A DNA stretch of 64,000 bases, taken from Sphingomonas panacisoli. GTDB lineage: Bacteria > Pseudomonadota > Alphaproteobacteria > Sphingomonadales > Sphingomonadaceae. The position numbers and the translations under genes are program-made. Under the pieces are notes generated by a model. It made no database searches and had not been told where the DNA came from. It was given only the letters and a program-made list of their open reading frames with translations. The DNA is taken from positions 496,001-560,000 of the forward strand of contig NZ_CP042306.1 of the NCBI RefSeq assembly GCF_007859635.1, given 5' to 3'. Every line of letters begins with the position of its first letter. Within the stretch, counting starts at the first letter, position 1. Below are positions 8,141-16,497 of the stretch, in pieces.

Positions 8141-8969
8141 CGACGGGCGGCAGGCTCATCAGGATCGCGTCGATATTGCCGCCGGTCTTGAGCCCGAACA
8201 ACGTCCCGCGATCGTAGACCAGGTTGAATTCGGCATAGCGCCCGCGCCACTCGCGCATCGCCTGCACGTCGGCTTCGGTGAAGGCGTCGAGCATCCGCCG
8301 CCGCACGATCCGCGGAAACGCGTCGAGAAACGCACGCCCGACATCCTGCACGAACGCGAAGTTCGTCGCGAAATCGCCCTCGACATGATCGAAGAAGATG
8401 CCGCCGACGCCGCGATGCACCTGGCGATGCGGGATGTAAAAATAGTCGTCCGCCCATTTCTTGAAGCGCGGATAGTAGCTCGCATCGTGTGCGTTGCACG
8501 CCGCCTGCAGCGTCGCGTGGAAGTCGCCGGTATCCTCCGCGATCGGCAGCGGCGGGTTGAGGTCGGCGCCGCCGCCGAACCAGCGCTTGGTCGTGACCAG
8601 GAACCGGCAATTCATGTGCACCGCCGGCACGTGCGGGTTGGCCATGTGCGCGACCAAGCTGATGCCGGTCGCGAAGAAGCGCGGATCGTCGCCCGCGCCG
8701 TGGATGGTCTTGCCGAACTCGCCCTCGAACGTGCCGCCGACGGTCGAGACGTTGACCCCCACCTTTTCGAACACGCGGCCCTTCATCACCCCGCGCACCC
8801 CGCCGCCGCCCGGCTCGCCCGACGGATCGACGCGGTCCCAGGCGATATAGTCGAACGCGGCGTCGGACCCCGCCTCGCGCTCGATCGCCTCGAACTCGGC
8901 ACAAATCAGGTCGCGGAGGTGCTCGAACCACTGGCGCGCGGTCGCCTGTTCGGTGTCGAGCTCGATCAT
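8127..8969 (-). CDS. hemF: Oxygen-dependent coproporphyrinogen-III oxidase
   Basis: HemF performs the aerobic decarboxylation of coproporphyrinogen III to protoporphyrinogen IX in haem synthesis, which feeds the cytochromes encoded just downstream. The 280-residue protein contains the family blocks GGGGVRGVMKGRVFEKVGVN, MNCRFLVTTKRWFGGGADLN, the YFYIPHR motif and RYAEFNLVYDRGT. Start: ATG 8969 overlaps the trmL stop by 4 nt and has a GAAGG 9 nt upstream; ATG 8978, three codons earlier, has no spacing to that site. The 3' end overlaps a convergent gene by 14 bp. Confidence 0.96.
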   Translation of the reverse strand: MIELDTEQATARQWFEHLRDLICAEFEAIEREAGSDAAFDYIAWDRVDPSGEPGGGGVRGVMKGRVFEKVGVNVSTVGGTFEGEFGKTIHGAGDDPRFFATGISLVAHMANPHVPAVHMNCRFLVTTKRWFGGGADLNPPLPIAEDTGDFHATLQAACNAHDASYYPRFKKWADDYFYIPHRQVHRGVGGIFFDHVEGDFATNFAFVQDVGRAFLDAFPRIVRRRMLDAFTEADVQAMREWRGRYAEFNLVYDRGTLFGLKTGGNIDAILMSLPPVASWS

Positions 8970-9418
8970 TCTGGCCATCCTTCGGTCTGCCGCAGCGCTT
9001 CGCCGAGCGCCATTGCCGCTGACACCGCGACGTTCAAGGACCGAAATTCGGGCCGCATGGGGATCAATATACGCAGATCGGCGCGGTCATGGACGGTATC
9101 TGGCACGCCGGCGCCTTCGCTGCCGAACAGCAAGACGTCGTCCGACGCGAACCGCGCGGCGGGGAGTGGAACCGCCGCCTTGGTCGTCAGCAACACGAGC
9201 CGCCCGCTCAATTGCGCCACGAACGCGTCCCAGTCGGCATGCCGCACGACGTCGGCGCGGTCGGCATAGTCCATCCCGGCGCGTGTCATTGCGCGGTCGC
9301 CGAATGCGAACCCCATCGGCTCGATCAGGTCGACGCCGACCCCCATGCACGCGGCCAGACGCAGGATCGTGCCGACGTTTCCGGCAATGTCAGGCTGGTA
9401 GAGGGCGATGCGCATCAA
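8966..9418 (-). CDS. trmL: tRNA (cytidine(34)-2'-O)-methyltransferase
   Basis: This SPOUT-fold methyltransferase modifies the wobble base of tRNA-Leu isoacceptors with S-adenosylmethionine. The 150-residue protein has the family length, the N-terminal strand MRIALYQPDIAGNVGTILR, and the C-terminal knot motifs LLFGSEGAGVP and IPMRPEFRSLNVAVSAA. The second Met (9415) may be the true start. The stop overlaps hemF by 4 nt, so both are probably one transcript, divergent from petABC. Confidence 0.93.
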   Translation of the reverse strand: MMRIALYQPDIAGNVGTILRLAACMGVGVDLIEPMGFAFGDRAMTRAGMDYADRADVVRHADWDAFVAQLSGRLVLLTTKAAVPLPAARFASDDVLLFGSEGAGVPDTVHDRADLRILIPMRPEFRSLNVAVSAAMALGEALRQTEGWPE

Positions 9419-9558
9419 AAACCCGTTGGCAAAGGCACGTCCCCGTGTCTATCAGGCGCGCAACCTCCGTGGGGACGGGGTGTTCAGGCGGGCGCGGCAT
9501 CCCCAAGCCGTTCTCAAGCGTTCCGCCACCAGATTTTGACGCGCAAGGGCATTGCTGA

Positions 9559-10131
9559 ATGGCGACCGACACTGTTTCGAATCCGGGTGAGTCGCCCGAT
9601 CACGTGAGCGATCCACGCCGTCGCGACTTCCTCAACATCGCCGCGGTGGCGTTCCCCGCGGTCGGCGGCGGGGTCGCGGTGCTGGTGCCGCTGATCAACC
9701 AGATGAGCCCGTCGGCCGACGTGCTGGCGCAATCGACCACCGAGATCGATCTGACCAAGATCCAGCCGGGCCAGGGCGTCATCACCTCGTTCCGCAAGCA
9801 GCCTTTGTTCGTCCGCAACCTGACGCCGAAGGAAATCGCCGAGGCCGATGCGGTGCCGGTGGGATCCTTGCGCGATCCCGAAACGCTGGAGCAGCGGACC
9901 AAGGACGGCAAGAAGAACTGGCTGATCACGCTGGGCGTGTGCACCCATCTCGGCTGCATCCCGCTGGGCATCAACGAAGGCGACAATCGCGGCAAGTTCG
10001 GCGGTTATTTCTGCCCGTGCCACGGCTCGCAATACGATACCGCGGCGCGTATCCGCCAGGGGCCGGCGCCCAAGAACCTCGCCGTTCCCGACTACAAGTT
10101 CACGTCGCCGACCACCGTGCTGGTCGGCTGA
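9559..10131 (+). CDS. petA: Ubiquinol-cytochrome c reductase iron-sulfur (Rieske) subunit
   Basis: This is the [2Fe-2S] subunit of the cytochrome bc1 complex. The 190-residue protein has an N-terminal RRRDFL twin-arginine-like stretch followed by one hydrophobic anchor (about 28-50), consistent with Tat-dependent membrane insertion. The cluster ligands are CTHLGC (about 131-136) and CPCHGS (about 153-158). It is followed 14 bp later by petB. The 140 bp upstream hold no gene; a CGTCCCC/GGGGACG inverted repeat is visible around 9440-9479. Confidence 0.96.
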   Translation: MATDTVSNPGESPDHVSDPRRRDFLNIAAVAFPAVGGGVAVLVPLINQMSPSADVLAQSTTEIDLTKIQPGQGVITSFRKQPLFVRNLTPKEIAEADAVPVGSLRDPETLEQRTKDGKKNWLITLGVCTHLGCIPLGINEGDNRGKFGGYFCPCHGSQYDTAARIRQGPAPKNLAVPDYKFTSPTTVLVG

Positions 10132-10145
10132 GGGGGTAGAGAAAA

Positions 10146-11420
10146 ATGAGTTTCCCCTGGGCCAAGAATTACGAACCCAAGGCGCCGCTGATGCGGTGGC
10201 TGGACGAGAAGCTGCCGATGCCGCGGCTCGTCTACAACGCGGTCGGCGCGGGCTATCCGGTACCGCGAAACCTCAATTATTTCTGGAACTTCGGCGTGCT
10301 CGCGGGCGCGGCGCTGGCGATCCAGATCGTCACCGGCATCGTGCTGGCGATGCACTTCCACTCCTCGGCGGCGGGCGCGTTCGATTCGGTCAACGGGACC
10401 ATCATGCGCGACGTCAATGCCGGTTGGTTCCTGCGCTATGCGCATGCCAACGGCGCGTCGTTCTTCTTCATCGTGGTGTACATCCACATCTTCCGCGGGC
10501 TCTATTACGGCTCGTACAAGCCGCCGCGCGAGATGGTGTGGTTGCTCGGCGTGGTCATCTTTCTGCTGATGATGGCGACCGCGTTCATGGGATACGTGAT
10601 CGTCTGGGGCCAGATGAGCTTCTGGGGCGCGCAGGTGATCACCGGTTTCTTCTCCGCCATACCCGGCGTGGGCGAGACGATCCGCGTCTGGCTGCTCGGC
10701 GGCTATGCGCCGGACGACGCGGCGCTCAACCGCTTCTTCTCGCTTCACTATCTGCTGCCGTTCGTCATCGCGGGCGCGATCATCCTGCACATCTGGGCGC
10801 TGCACATTCCGGGGTCGAACAACCCGACCGGCGTCGACGTGAAGGGCGAACAGGACACCGTGCCGTTCCACCCGTATTACACGGCGAAGGACGGGTTCGG
10901 ACTGCTCGTGTATCTCGCCTTGTTCTCGGTCGTGGTGTTCTTCTTCCCCGATTATCTGGGGCACCCGGACAACTACATCCCGGCCAACCCGCTCTCGACG
11001 CCGGCGCACATCGTGCCCGAATGGTATTTCTGGCCGTTCTACGCGATCCTCCGCGCATTCACATCGGACTTCATCCTGCCGGCCAAATTGTGGGGCGTGC
11101 TCGCGATGTTCGGGTCGATCCTGCTGCTGTTCTTCCTGCCGTGGCTCGATAGCTCGCCGATCCGCTCGAACACCTACCGGCCCAAGGCGCGGATCGCGTT
11201 CTGGGTGCTGGTCGCCGATGTCGCGATCCTGGGCTATTGCGGCGGGTCGCCGGCATCGAACACCTACATCGTGCTGAGCCAGATCTGTGCGGCGTACTAC
11301 TTCCTGCACTTCCTGGTCATCCTGCCGATGATCGCGCGCAGCGAGCGGCCGACGCCGCTGCCCAATTCGATCACCGAGGCGGTGTTGGCCAAGCATGGTG
11401 CCACCGCGGCGGCGCACTGA
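10146..11420 (+). CDS. petB: Cytochrome b of the bc1 complex
   Basis: The 424-residue integral membrane subunit carries both haems b and the Qo and Qi quinone sites. Recognisable blocks are the helix with [16 protein letters not shown], the His-containing helix [19 protein letters not shown], the Qo signature [18 protein letters not shown], and the [15 protein letters not shown] motif. The length is normal for alphaproteobacteria. It lies between petA and petC on one transcript. Confidence 0.97.
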   Translation: MSFPWAKNYEPKAPLMRWLDEKLPMPRLVYNAVGAGYPVPRNLNYFWNFGVLAGAALAIQIVTGIVLAMHFHSSAAGAFDSVNGTIMRDVNAGWFLRYAHANGASFFFIVVYIHIFRGLYYGSYKPPREMVWLLGVVIFLLMMATAFMGYVIVWGQMSFWGAQVITGFFSAIPGVGETIRVWLLGGYAPDDAALNRFFSLHYLLPFVIAGAIILHIWALHIPGSNNPTGVDVKGEQDTVPFHPYYTAKDGFGLLVYLALFSVVVFFFPDYLGHPDNYIPANPLSTPAHIVPEWYFWPFYAILRAFTSDFILPAKLWGVLAMFGSILLLFFLPWLDSSPIRSNTYRPKARIAFWVLVADVAILGYCGGSPASNTYIVLSQICAAYYFLHFLVILPMIARSERPTPLPNSITEAVLAKHGATAAAH

Positions 11421-11445
11421 GCGAGCTATAGGGGATATAAGAGTT

Positions 11446-12306
11446 ATGGTTCGCGGTATCGCATTCCTGGTCGGGGCAGCCTTCGCGGCGGTGCTCGCCT
11501 GGGCGCTCCTCTGGACGGTGCAGGGGTGGATCACCGATCCGCCCGCGCCGACCGCCGAGGAAGAATTCCACCTTCACCCGCGCCCGGCCAACCTGCGGTC
11601 GGACGGCATTGCCGGCAAGTTCGACAAGCAGCAGCTGCAGCGTGGTTTCCAGGTCTACAAGGAAGTCTGCGCAGCCTGCCATTCGCTCCGCTTCGTCGCG
11701 TTCCGCGACCTCGAGGGGATCGGCTATAACGAAGGCCAGGTGAAGGCGATTGCGGCGGGTTACGATACCGTCCCGACGATCAATCCGGACACCGGCGAGC
11801 CCGCGACGCGCAAGGGCGTACCGGCCGACCGCTTCCCGATGCCGTTCGCCAACGACATCGCGGCGCGCGCGGCGAACAACAACGCGGTGCCGCCCGACCT
11901 CAGCTACATCACGCGCTCGCGGCATGGCGGGGCGGATTACGTCTACTCGCTGATCACCGGCTATCGCGACCAGGCGTCGTTCAAGAACGAGAAGGGCGAA
12001 TCGCTGCTCAAGGCGTTCCCGGACATCGCGACGCCCAAGGGCCTGTACTTCAACCCATACTTCGCGAACCTCAACATCGCGATGCCGCCGCCGCTCAAGT
12101 CCGAGGGGCAGGTCCAATATGCCGACGGTACCAAGCCGACGGTCGACAGCATGGCGCGCGACGTGTCCGCGTTCCTGGTGTGGGCAGCCGATCCGAGCTT
12201 GGAGAAGCGGCATCAATATGGCTTCTTCGCGGTGATCTTCCTGCTGATCTCCAGCGTCCTGGCGTATGGCGCGTATCGCAACGTCTGGCGCGACGTGAAG
12301 CATTGA
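11446..12306 (+). CDS. petC: Cytochrome c1 of the bc1 complex
   Basis: The 286-residue subunit passes electrons from the Rieske protein to cytochrome c. It has an N-terminal hydrophobic segment (about 4-25), the c-type haem site CAACH (about 73-77), and a C-terminal membrane anchor (about 252-275) followed by YRNVWRDVKH. A Met that could be the sixth haem ligand occurs in the RFPMPFAND block. The start is ATG 11446, which gives a clean signal/anchor; in-frame codons upstream run into petB. Confidence 0.96.
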   Translation: MVRGIAFLVGAAFAAVLAWALLWTVQGWITDPPAPTAEEEFHLHPRPANLRSDGIAGKFDKQQLQRGFQVYKEVCAACHSLRFVAFRDLEGIGYNEGQVKAIAAGYDTVPTINPDTGEPATRKGVPADRFPMPFANDIAARAANNNAVPPDLSYITRSRHGGADYVYSLITGYRDQASFKNEKGESLLKAFPDIATPKGLYFNPYFANLNIAMPPPLKSEGQVQYADGTKPTVDSMARDVSAFLVWAADPSLEKRHQYGFFAVIFLLISSVLAYGAYRNVWRDVKH

Positions 12307-12318
12307 TCGCTTCTGGTT

Positions 12319-12501
12319 CCCCTCCCTGAAAGGGAGGGGCTAGGGGTGGGTAAAGGCTTGGTAAGAAGCCAGCCGCTCGCCTGATCGTTTCCGTATCGCG
12401 ATACTTCCACCCACCCAGCATCAGGTGAAACAGCCCCCGGCTGTTTCAGCGCATCCGGGGGATGCGCGACCTGACGCTCCCTCCCTTGAAGGGAGGGGGG
12501 C
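12319..12501. repeat. Interspersed palindromic repeat, CCCTCCC/GGGAGGG family
   Basis: A left arm (CCCCTCCCTGAAAGGGAGGGG then GGGGTGGG, 12319-12350) and a right arm (CCACCCACCC near 12409, then CTCCCTCCCTTGAAGGGAGG at about 12478-12500) are inverted with respect to each other. Between them is a further hairpin, AACAGCCCCCGGCTGTT (12430-12446). The same arm design appears at 63654-63749. The 213-bp gap between petC and the MaoC gene contains nothing else I can recognise. Confidence 0.75.
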
Positions 12502-12519
12502 AGTAAGCGCGCCGTTTGT

Positions 12520-12981
12520 TCAGGCCGCGGGCCGCGTCCGGATCAATCCGTTGGCGACGAAGGTCATCACGGGCTCGTCGTGCTGGTTGAACACGGTCGT
12601 GCGGCCCCGGGTGATGCCCATGCCGGGGCGGCTGGCCGAGAGGCGTTTTTCCAGCAGCTCGCTCTCGCACCGCAACGTGTCGCCGGGATAGACCGGACGT
12701 AGCCATTTGAGCTCGTCGATCCCGGGCGATCCCAGCCCCGCCTGGCGGTTGGTGCGGAAATGTTCGACGGTCATCCGCATCGTCATCGCGGCCGTGTGCC
12801 AGCCCGAGGCGGACAGGCGCCCGAAGAAGGTCTTGGCGGCTTCTTCATCGGATAAATGAAACGGCTGCGGATCGTATTTCTCGGCGAATTCGATCACTTC
12901 CTCGCGCGTGACCTCGTACCGGCCAAAGCTCGCCTTCGCCCCGACTTCCAGATCCTCGTAATAGCGCAGGTCGTCGCTCAC
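12520..12981 (-). CDS. MaoC-family (R)-enoyl-CoA hydratase/dehydratase
   Basis: The 153-residue hotdog-fold protein has the MaoC pattern: YEDLEVG at the N-terminus, YDPQPFHLSDEEA with the catalytic Asp and His (about 37-42), then a GW..A helix and the C-terminal GRTTVFNQHDEPVMTF strands. Family members hydrate trans-2-enoyl-CoA in fatty-acid or polyester metabolism. The start is GTG 12981, which overlaps the stop of the upstream phosphodiesterase by 4 nt; longer readings into that gene are artefacts. Substrate unknown. Confidence 0.9.
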   Translation of the reverse strand: MSDDLRYYEDLEVGAKASFGRYEVTREEVIEFAEKYDPQPFHLSDEEAAKTFFGRLSASGWHTAAMTMRMTVEHFRTNRQAGLGSPGIDELKWLRPVYPGDTLRCESELLEKRLSASRPGMGITRGRTTVFNQHDEPVMTFVANGLIRTRPAA

Positions 12982-14258
12982 TTGCCGAGCGCCGCGCGGA
13001 ACGGAGCGTCGTCGCCATCGAGGTTCTGGCCCGCCGGCAGCCCGAGCAGATCGCGCAGCAGCGGCGCGATATCGACATTGTCGAACGTCGCGATCTTGCC
13101 GAGCGGCTTGATCGCCGGGCCCGTCGCCAGGAACAGCGCCAGCATGTCGGGCGCGAAATTGTCGTAGCCGTGCGCGCCGCCCTTGATCGCATATTTCGCG
13201 GGGTGCGCAAGCACCGTCCAGCCATCCTCCGGCATGCACAGGATCGCCGGCACGCGCGGATTCTTGCCGTAATGGAAGCGTTCCGGCACGTCGGCCTTGC
13301 GGTAGCAGGTGAGGTGCGGCCCGTGCGCGCCGAGCAGCGCCTTTTCGACCGACGCTTCCTTGCCCGGCTTGGGATTGACCGAGGCGTAGACGCCGTCCTC
13401 GACCACATCATAGTCGTCCGCATTGCTGAACGTATCGAGCACGATCACGCGGTCGTTGGCGATCGGCGCCATGCCGTGATCGGCGACGATGACGAAATTG
13501 ACCGGCTGACCAAGCGCGGCGAGTTGCTCGCGCAGGCGCCCGATCGCGCTATCGACCGCCGCCACCGCCGCGGTCGTGTGCGCATCGAACGGCCCGTATT
13601 GGTGGCCGGCGGTATCGACCTCGTCGAAATAGAGCGTGACGAATTGGGGACGTGTCGCCGCCGGGCGCCGCAGCCAGTCGATCGCCATATCGACGCGCTG
13701 GCGGTCGCTCACCACGATGTTGAACTGTGCCCAGTCGGACGGGCGCGTGCCGCCGGTCAGATCGTTGGGCCAATCCTTCGCCCGCTCGCCGCCCCAGGCG
13801 ACGTTCGAGCCCGGCCAGAAGCCGGTGCCGGTGCGGATGCCGGCTTTCTCGGCGGTCACCCAGATCGGCTCCGCCGCGTTCCACCAGAACGGATCGTCGC
13901 TCGCCATCGTGAAGGTCTCGCCCGGCCGCGCCGCGTCGAGCATCTTGTTGGCGACGATCCCGGTGCGGTCCGGGCGCAGCCCGGTCACCAGCGTCCAGTG
14001 ATTGGGGAAGGTCTTCGACGGATAGCTCGGCCGCATCGACCCGCTGATCCCGCTCGCCGCCAGCGCGTTGAGATTGGGTGTCACGCCGCGATCGAGATAG
14101 TCTGGGCGGAAACCGTCGATCGACACCAGGATCGTGACCGGCGCGCGAGTCTCGGCCGCCAGGGCAGGGGCGCTGGCGAGGGTCGGCGGGGGTGTCGCGG
14201 CGCACGCGCTTAACGCAACGGCAGCGGCCAGACTGAAGGCTAGAGCGATCCGACGCAT
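12978..14258 (-). CDS. Alkaline-phosphatase-superfamily (ENPP-type) phosphodiesterase, exported
   Basis: The 426-residue protein starts with a lipoprotein-like signal (RIALAFSLAAAVALSACA). The catalytic domain follows the nucleotide pyrophosphatase/phosphodiesterase pattern: metal ligand in VSIDGFRPDYL, nucleophilic Thr in YPSKTFPNHWTLVTG, VTLYFDEVDTAGHQYG, and VIVADHGM. The enzyme probably acts in the periplasm on phosphodiesters or nucleotides. ATG 14258 is chosen because the signal peptide begins there and GGGAG precedes it. It overlaps the MaoC gene by 4 nt. Confidence 0.92.
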   Translation of the reverse strand: MRRIALAFSLAAAVALSACAATPPPTLASAPALAAETRAPVTILVSIDGFRPDYLDRGVTPNLNALAASGISGSMRPSYPSKTFPNHWTLVTGLRPDRTGIVANKMLDAARPGETFTMASDDPFWWNAAEPIWVTAEKAGIRTGTGFWPGSNVAWGGERAKDWPNDLTGGTRPSDWAQFNIVVSDRQRVDMAIDWLRRPAATRPQFVTLYFDEVDTAGHQYGPFDAHTTAAVAAVDSAIGRLREQLAALGQPVNFVIVADHGMAPIANDRVIVLDTFSNADDYDVVEDGVYASVNPKPGKEASVEKALLGAHGPHLTCYRKADVPERFHYGKNPRVPAILCMPEDGWTVLAHPAKYAIKGGAHGYDNFAPDMLALFLATGPAIKPLGKIATFDNVDIAPLLRDLLGLPAGQNLDGDDAPFRAALGK

Positions 14259-14302
14259 TCCCGACTCCCGACGATGAGCCGTCGCCATGCCGGATATCGC
14301 CC

Positions 14303-15937
14303 CTATCCGCCAAGGCTCAATTTGACGAACCCGGTCCAGCCCGCGGGCGAGCGGCCATACGCGCCATCGAGCGCGCGGGGCTTCCCGATCACCAACCCGC
14401 TGCCGCCGACCGCAGCTTCGACCGGGCCGAACAGCTTGAGCCGATAGGCATAGCCGAGCTCGCCGCGCGTCACGCGGAACGGGCGGTCGTGAAGCGGGTC
14501 GGCATGATCGGGAAAGAGTTCGTCGTTCGCGACATTCTCGATCCGGCCGAACAGGCTGTGATGATCGCCCAGGTCCCAGTTCGCCTCGCCGATCCACGCC
14601 GTCAGCGTGCGGCCGGGCAGGCGGTCCTTGGACGAGAAGCCGGCGAGTGCGGAGAAACCGCCGCTGGCATATTGCACGCTCGCGGTGGTGCGCGCTTCGT
14701 CGATCCCGGGTTCGAGCGCCTCGGGGCTCTTCAACCGGCCGTAACTGACCTGCGCCGACCAATTGGCGGACGGGTTCCACGTCGCGCGTACGCTCCACGA
14801 ATCGAGTGCGGGCGTCTCGATGTCCCAGCGATACTGATCGGGTTCACGCCCGCGGAACGCCGATCCCTCGATCTGCCAGCGGGTCGTATTGAGTCCCACC
14901 GTCACCACACCGAACGTGATGTGCGTACTGTCGAACCAATGGTGCGTGATCGGCGCGAGCGGCAGGTATTTAGCGGACGCGCGATGCATGAAGGCAGAAG
15001 GACCCAATGCGGGTTCGGCGACCGGGCCGCCATAGACGAACGCGTCCACGCTCGGACCGATCGGCACGTCGATCCGCGCCGACAATTCCATGAACAGGTC
15101 GTGCGGATGCTGGCGGTCGATCAGCGCGGTGACGCCGTTCGCGGTCTCGCCGGTCGCGAGCAGGCTGGGATAGCCGCGCTTGCCCATCAGCGGATCGAGG
15201 CTGAGCATCGTCATCAGCTTGAGCGTCGCGCCGCTGTTGCCGAGGTCGCGCTGCGCCTCCGCCATCGCCATCGACGACACGAAGCCCGACCGGTCGCCGC
15301 GCGGACCGCTCTGGTCGGTATAGGCCCCCCAGGCATAGCCGTGGAGCATCAGCATCCAGCCGCCGCTCATGACGTGGACGCCGGTCATCGCCCCGCCGAT
15401 CGCGGGCAGTCGCGAGGTACCCGAACCGCTGCCGGGCTGACAGCGCGTACCGCCGGCGACGATGCCGTCCGGGCCGGCGTCGGGGAAATCCTGGCACCCG
15501 GCGAAGCGGCGTGGCGGCCAGGCGCGCATCCCCGGCATACCCGCCATCGACTTGCCGCCCGCCATGTCCATCCCGGCCATCGGCGCGGGAGGGGTGGGAG
15601 CGGATGAGGGCGTGAGGGGCGGCGCCATGTTCATGCCCGGCATGGCGGCTTCGGGCGCCGGCGCAGCGGCGGGCGGCGTCTCCCTCTCGGGCAAGGCTTG
15701 CGGCTGCGCCGTTGGAGCTGACACCGTTTTCGGCGCCGATCGAGGTGCAGCGGGACGGGCCGCCGGTGCGCGTCGCGGCGTGGGCTTGGGTGCAGGCTTC
15801 GCGGCGGGTTTCGCCGGCATTTTCATTCCCGGCATGCCGGGCATCGCTTGACCGACGGCGGGCAAGGGCAATGCGGCCATTGCGCCGGCAGCGAGACCAC
15901 ACAGAACATGGTGCCGAGAGATGGAATTCCGGATCAT
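14303..15937 (-). CDS. Met-rich outer-membrane-type protein of a metal-responsive locus
   Basis: The 544-residue protein has a signal peptide, then about 130 residues rich in Met, Pro and Ala with repeated MPGM/MAGMDM motifs of the kind that bind Cu(I). From about residue 185 (VHVMSGGWMLMLHGYAW) the sequence resembles an uncharacterised family often encoded near copper-resistance genes, with conserved DRQHPHD, PAFMHR-like and HHWFDSTHITFG blocks; the C-terminal half alternates like a beta-barrel. A linker (CQDFPDAGPDG to RCQP) with two Cys is unusual. The gene faces a MerR regulator across a MerR-type promoter. Metal specificity is inferred. Confidence 0.75.
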   Translation of the reverse strand: MIRNSISRHHVLCGLAAGAMAALPLPAVGQAMPGMPGMKMPAKPAAKPAPKPTPRRAPAARPAAPRSAPKTVSAPTAQPQALPERETPPAAAPAPEAAMPGMNMAPPLTPSSAPTPPAPMAGMDMAGGKSMAGMPGMRAWPPRRFAGCQDFPDAGPDGIVAGGTRCQPGSGSGTSRLPAIGGAMTGVHVMSGGWMLMLHGYAWGAYTDQSGPRGDRSGFVSSMAMAEAQRDLGNSGATLKLMTMLSLDPLMGKRGYPSLLATGETANGVTALIDRQHPHDLFMELSARIDVPIGPSVDAFVYGGPVAEPALGPSAFMHRASAKYLPLAPITHHWFDSTHITFGVVTVGLNTTRWQIEGSAFRGREPDQYRWDIETPALDSWSVRATWNPSANWSAQVSYGRLKSPEALEPGIDEARTTASVQYASGGFSALAGFSSKDRLPGRTLTAWIGEANWDLGDHHSLFGRIENVANDELFPDHADPLHDRPFRVTRGELGYAYRLKLFGPVEAAVGGSGLVIGKPRALDGAYGRSPAGWTGFVKLSLGG

Positions 15938-15944
15938 TCGCGCG

Positions 15945-15975
15945 CTATAGCATCCGTACCACGGTACGGAGTCAA
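15945..15975 (-). promoter_or_regulatory. MerR-type promoter/operator with 19-bp spacer
   Basis: On the minus strand TTGACT (15975-15970) is separated by 19 bp from CTATAG (15950-15945). The spacer holds the dyad CCGTACC-GT-GGTACGG, the hallmark of promoters twisted open by MerR proteins. The -10 element ends only 7 bp before the ATG at 15937, so the transcript should begin at or next to the start codon. The divergent merR gene starts 4 bp beyond the -35 element. Confidence 0.88.
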
Positions 15976-15978
15976 CAC

Positions 15979-16374
15979 ATGACTGCGATGACGATCGGGC
16001 GGTTCGCTGCCGCGGGCGGGGTAGGGGTCGAAACGGTGCGATACTATCAGCGTCGCGGGCTGCTCGCGGCGCCGGCGCGCGAGGGACTGTACGGCGGGGT
16101 GCGGCGCTATGGTGCGGACGATGTGAGACGGCTGCGGTTTATCCGGGCGGCGCAGGGCGCCGGCTTCACGCTCGATCAGATCGCCGAGTTGCTGGACTTG
16201 GATGCGCGCGACGATCGGCCGCGAGCACGGGAATTGGCGCGCTGCCAGATTGCGGCGCTCGACAGGCGGATCGCGGAACTCACGGTCGCACGAGACTCGC
16301 TCGCTAAGCTGGCGCGTGAATGCGGCAAGGGTGGGAGCGGGCCGTGCCCGATCATCGCGGCGTTCGAATCGTGA
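15979..16374 (+). CDS. MerR-family transcriptional regulator
   Basis: The 131-residue protein has a winged-helix DNA-binding domain (MTIGRFAAAGGVGVETVRYYQRRGLL, then RRYGADDVRRLRFIRAA) and a dimerisation helix. It ends with a metal-loop-like CGKGGSGPCP (about 115-124). It resembles the mercury sensor MerR, but the first ligand position (Cys82 of MerR) appears to be Arg, and a Cys occurs later in LARCQ. Copper or another metal is therefore as likely as mercury. It controls the divergent Met-rich protein gene through the adjacent operator. Confidence 0.92.
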   Translation: MTAMTIGRFAAAGGVGVETVRYYQRRGLLAAPAREGLYGGVRRYGADDVRRLRFIRAAQGAGFTLDQIAELLDLDARDDRPRARELARCQIAALDRRIAELTVARDSLAKLARECGKGGSGPCPIIAAFES

Positions 16375-16410
16375 GGGCGCCGGCGCGCTCCTCGATCATC
16401 GTCGCTACTG

Positions 16411-16450
16411 AAAAAGCGAACCCGCCGGCCGGGGTGACCCGGCCGACGGG
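16411..16450 (-). terminator. Intrinsic terminator after the vWA-like PEP-CTERM gene
   Basis: A 13-bp stem, CCCGCCGGCCGGG with CCCGGCCGACGGG, closes on a four-base loop. On the minus strand it is followed by TTCGCTTTTT. It lies about 47 bp after the stop codon at 16498. Confidence 0.75.
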
Positions 16451-16497
16451 AAACGCCGTGGTACCGCGCGGCCTCGGCGACCGGCGATACCGATCGG

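Noticed and set aside
14303..15937. A frameshift in the Met-rich protein around the CQDFPDAGPDG segment
   Set aside because: The segment looks odd, but the frame is open through it, the flanks match one frame, and no alternative frame gives better sequence.
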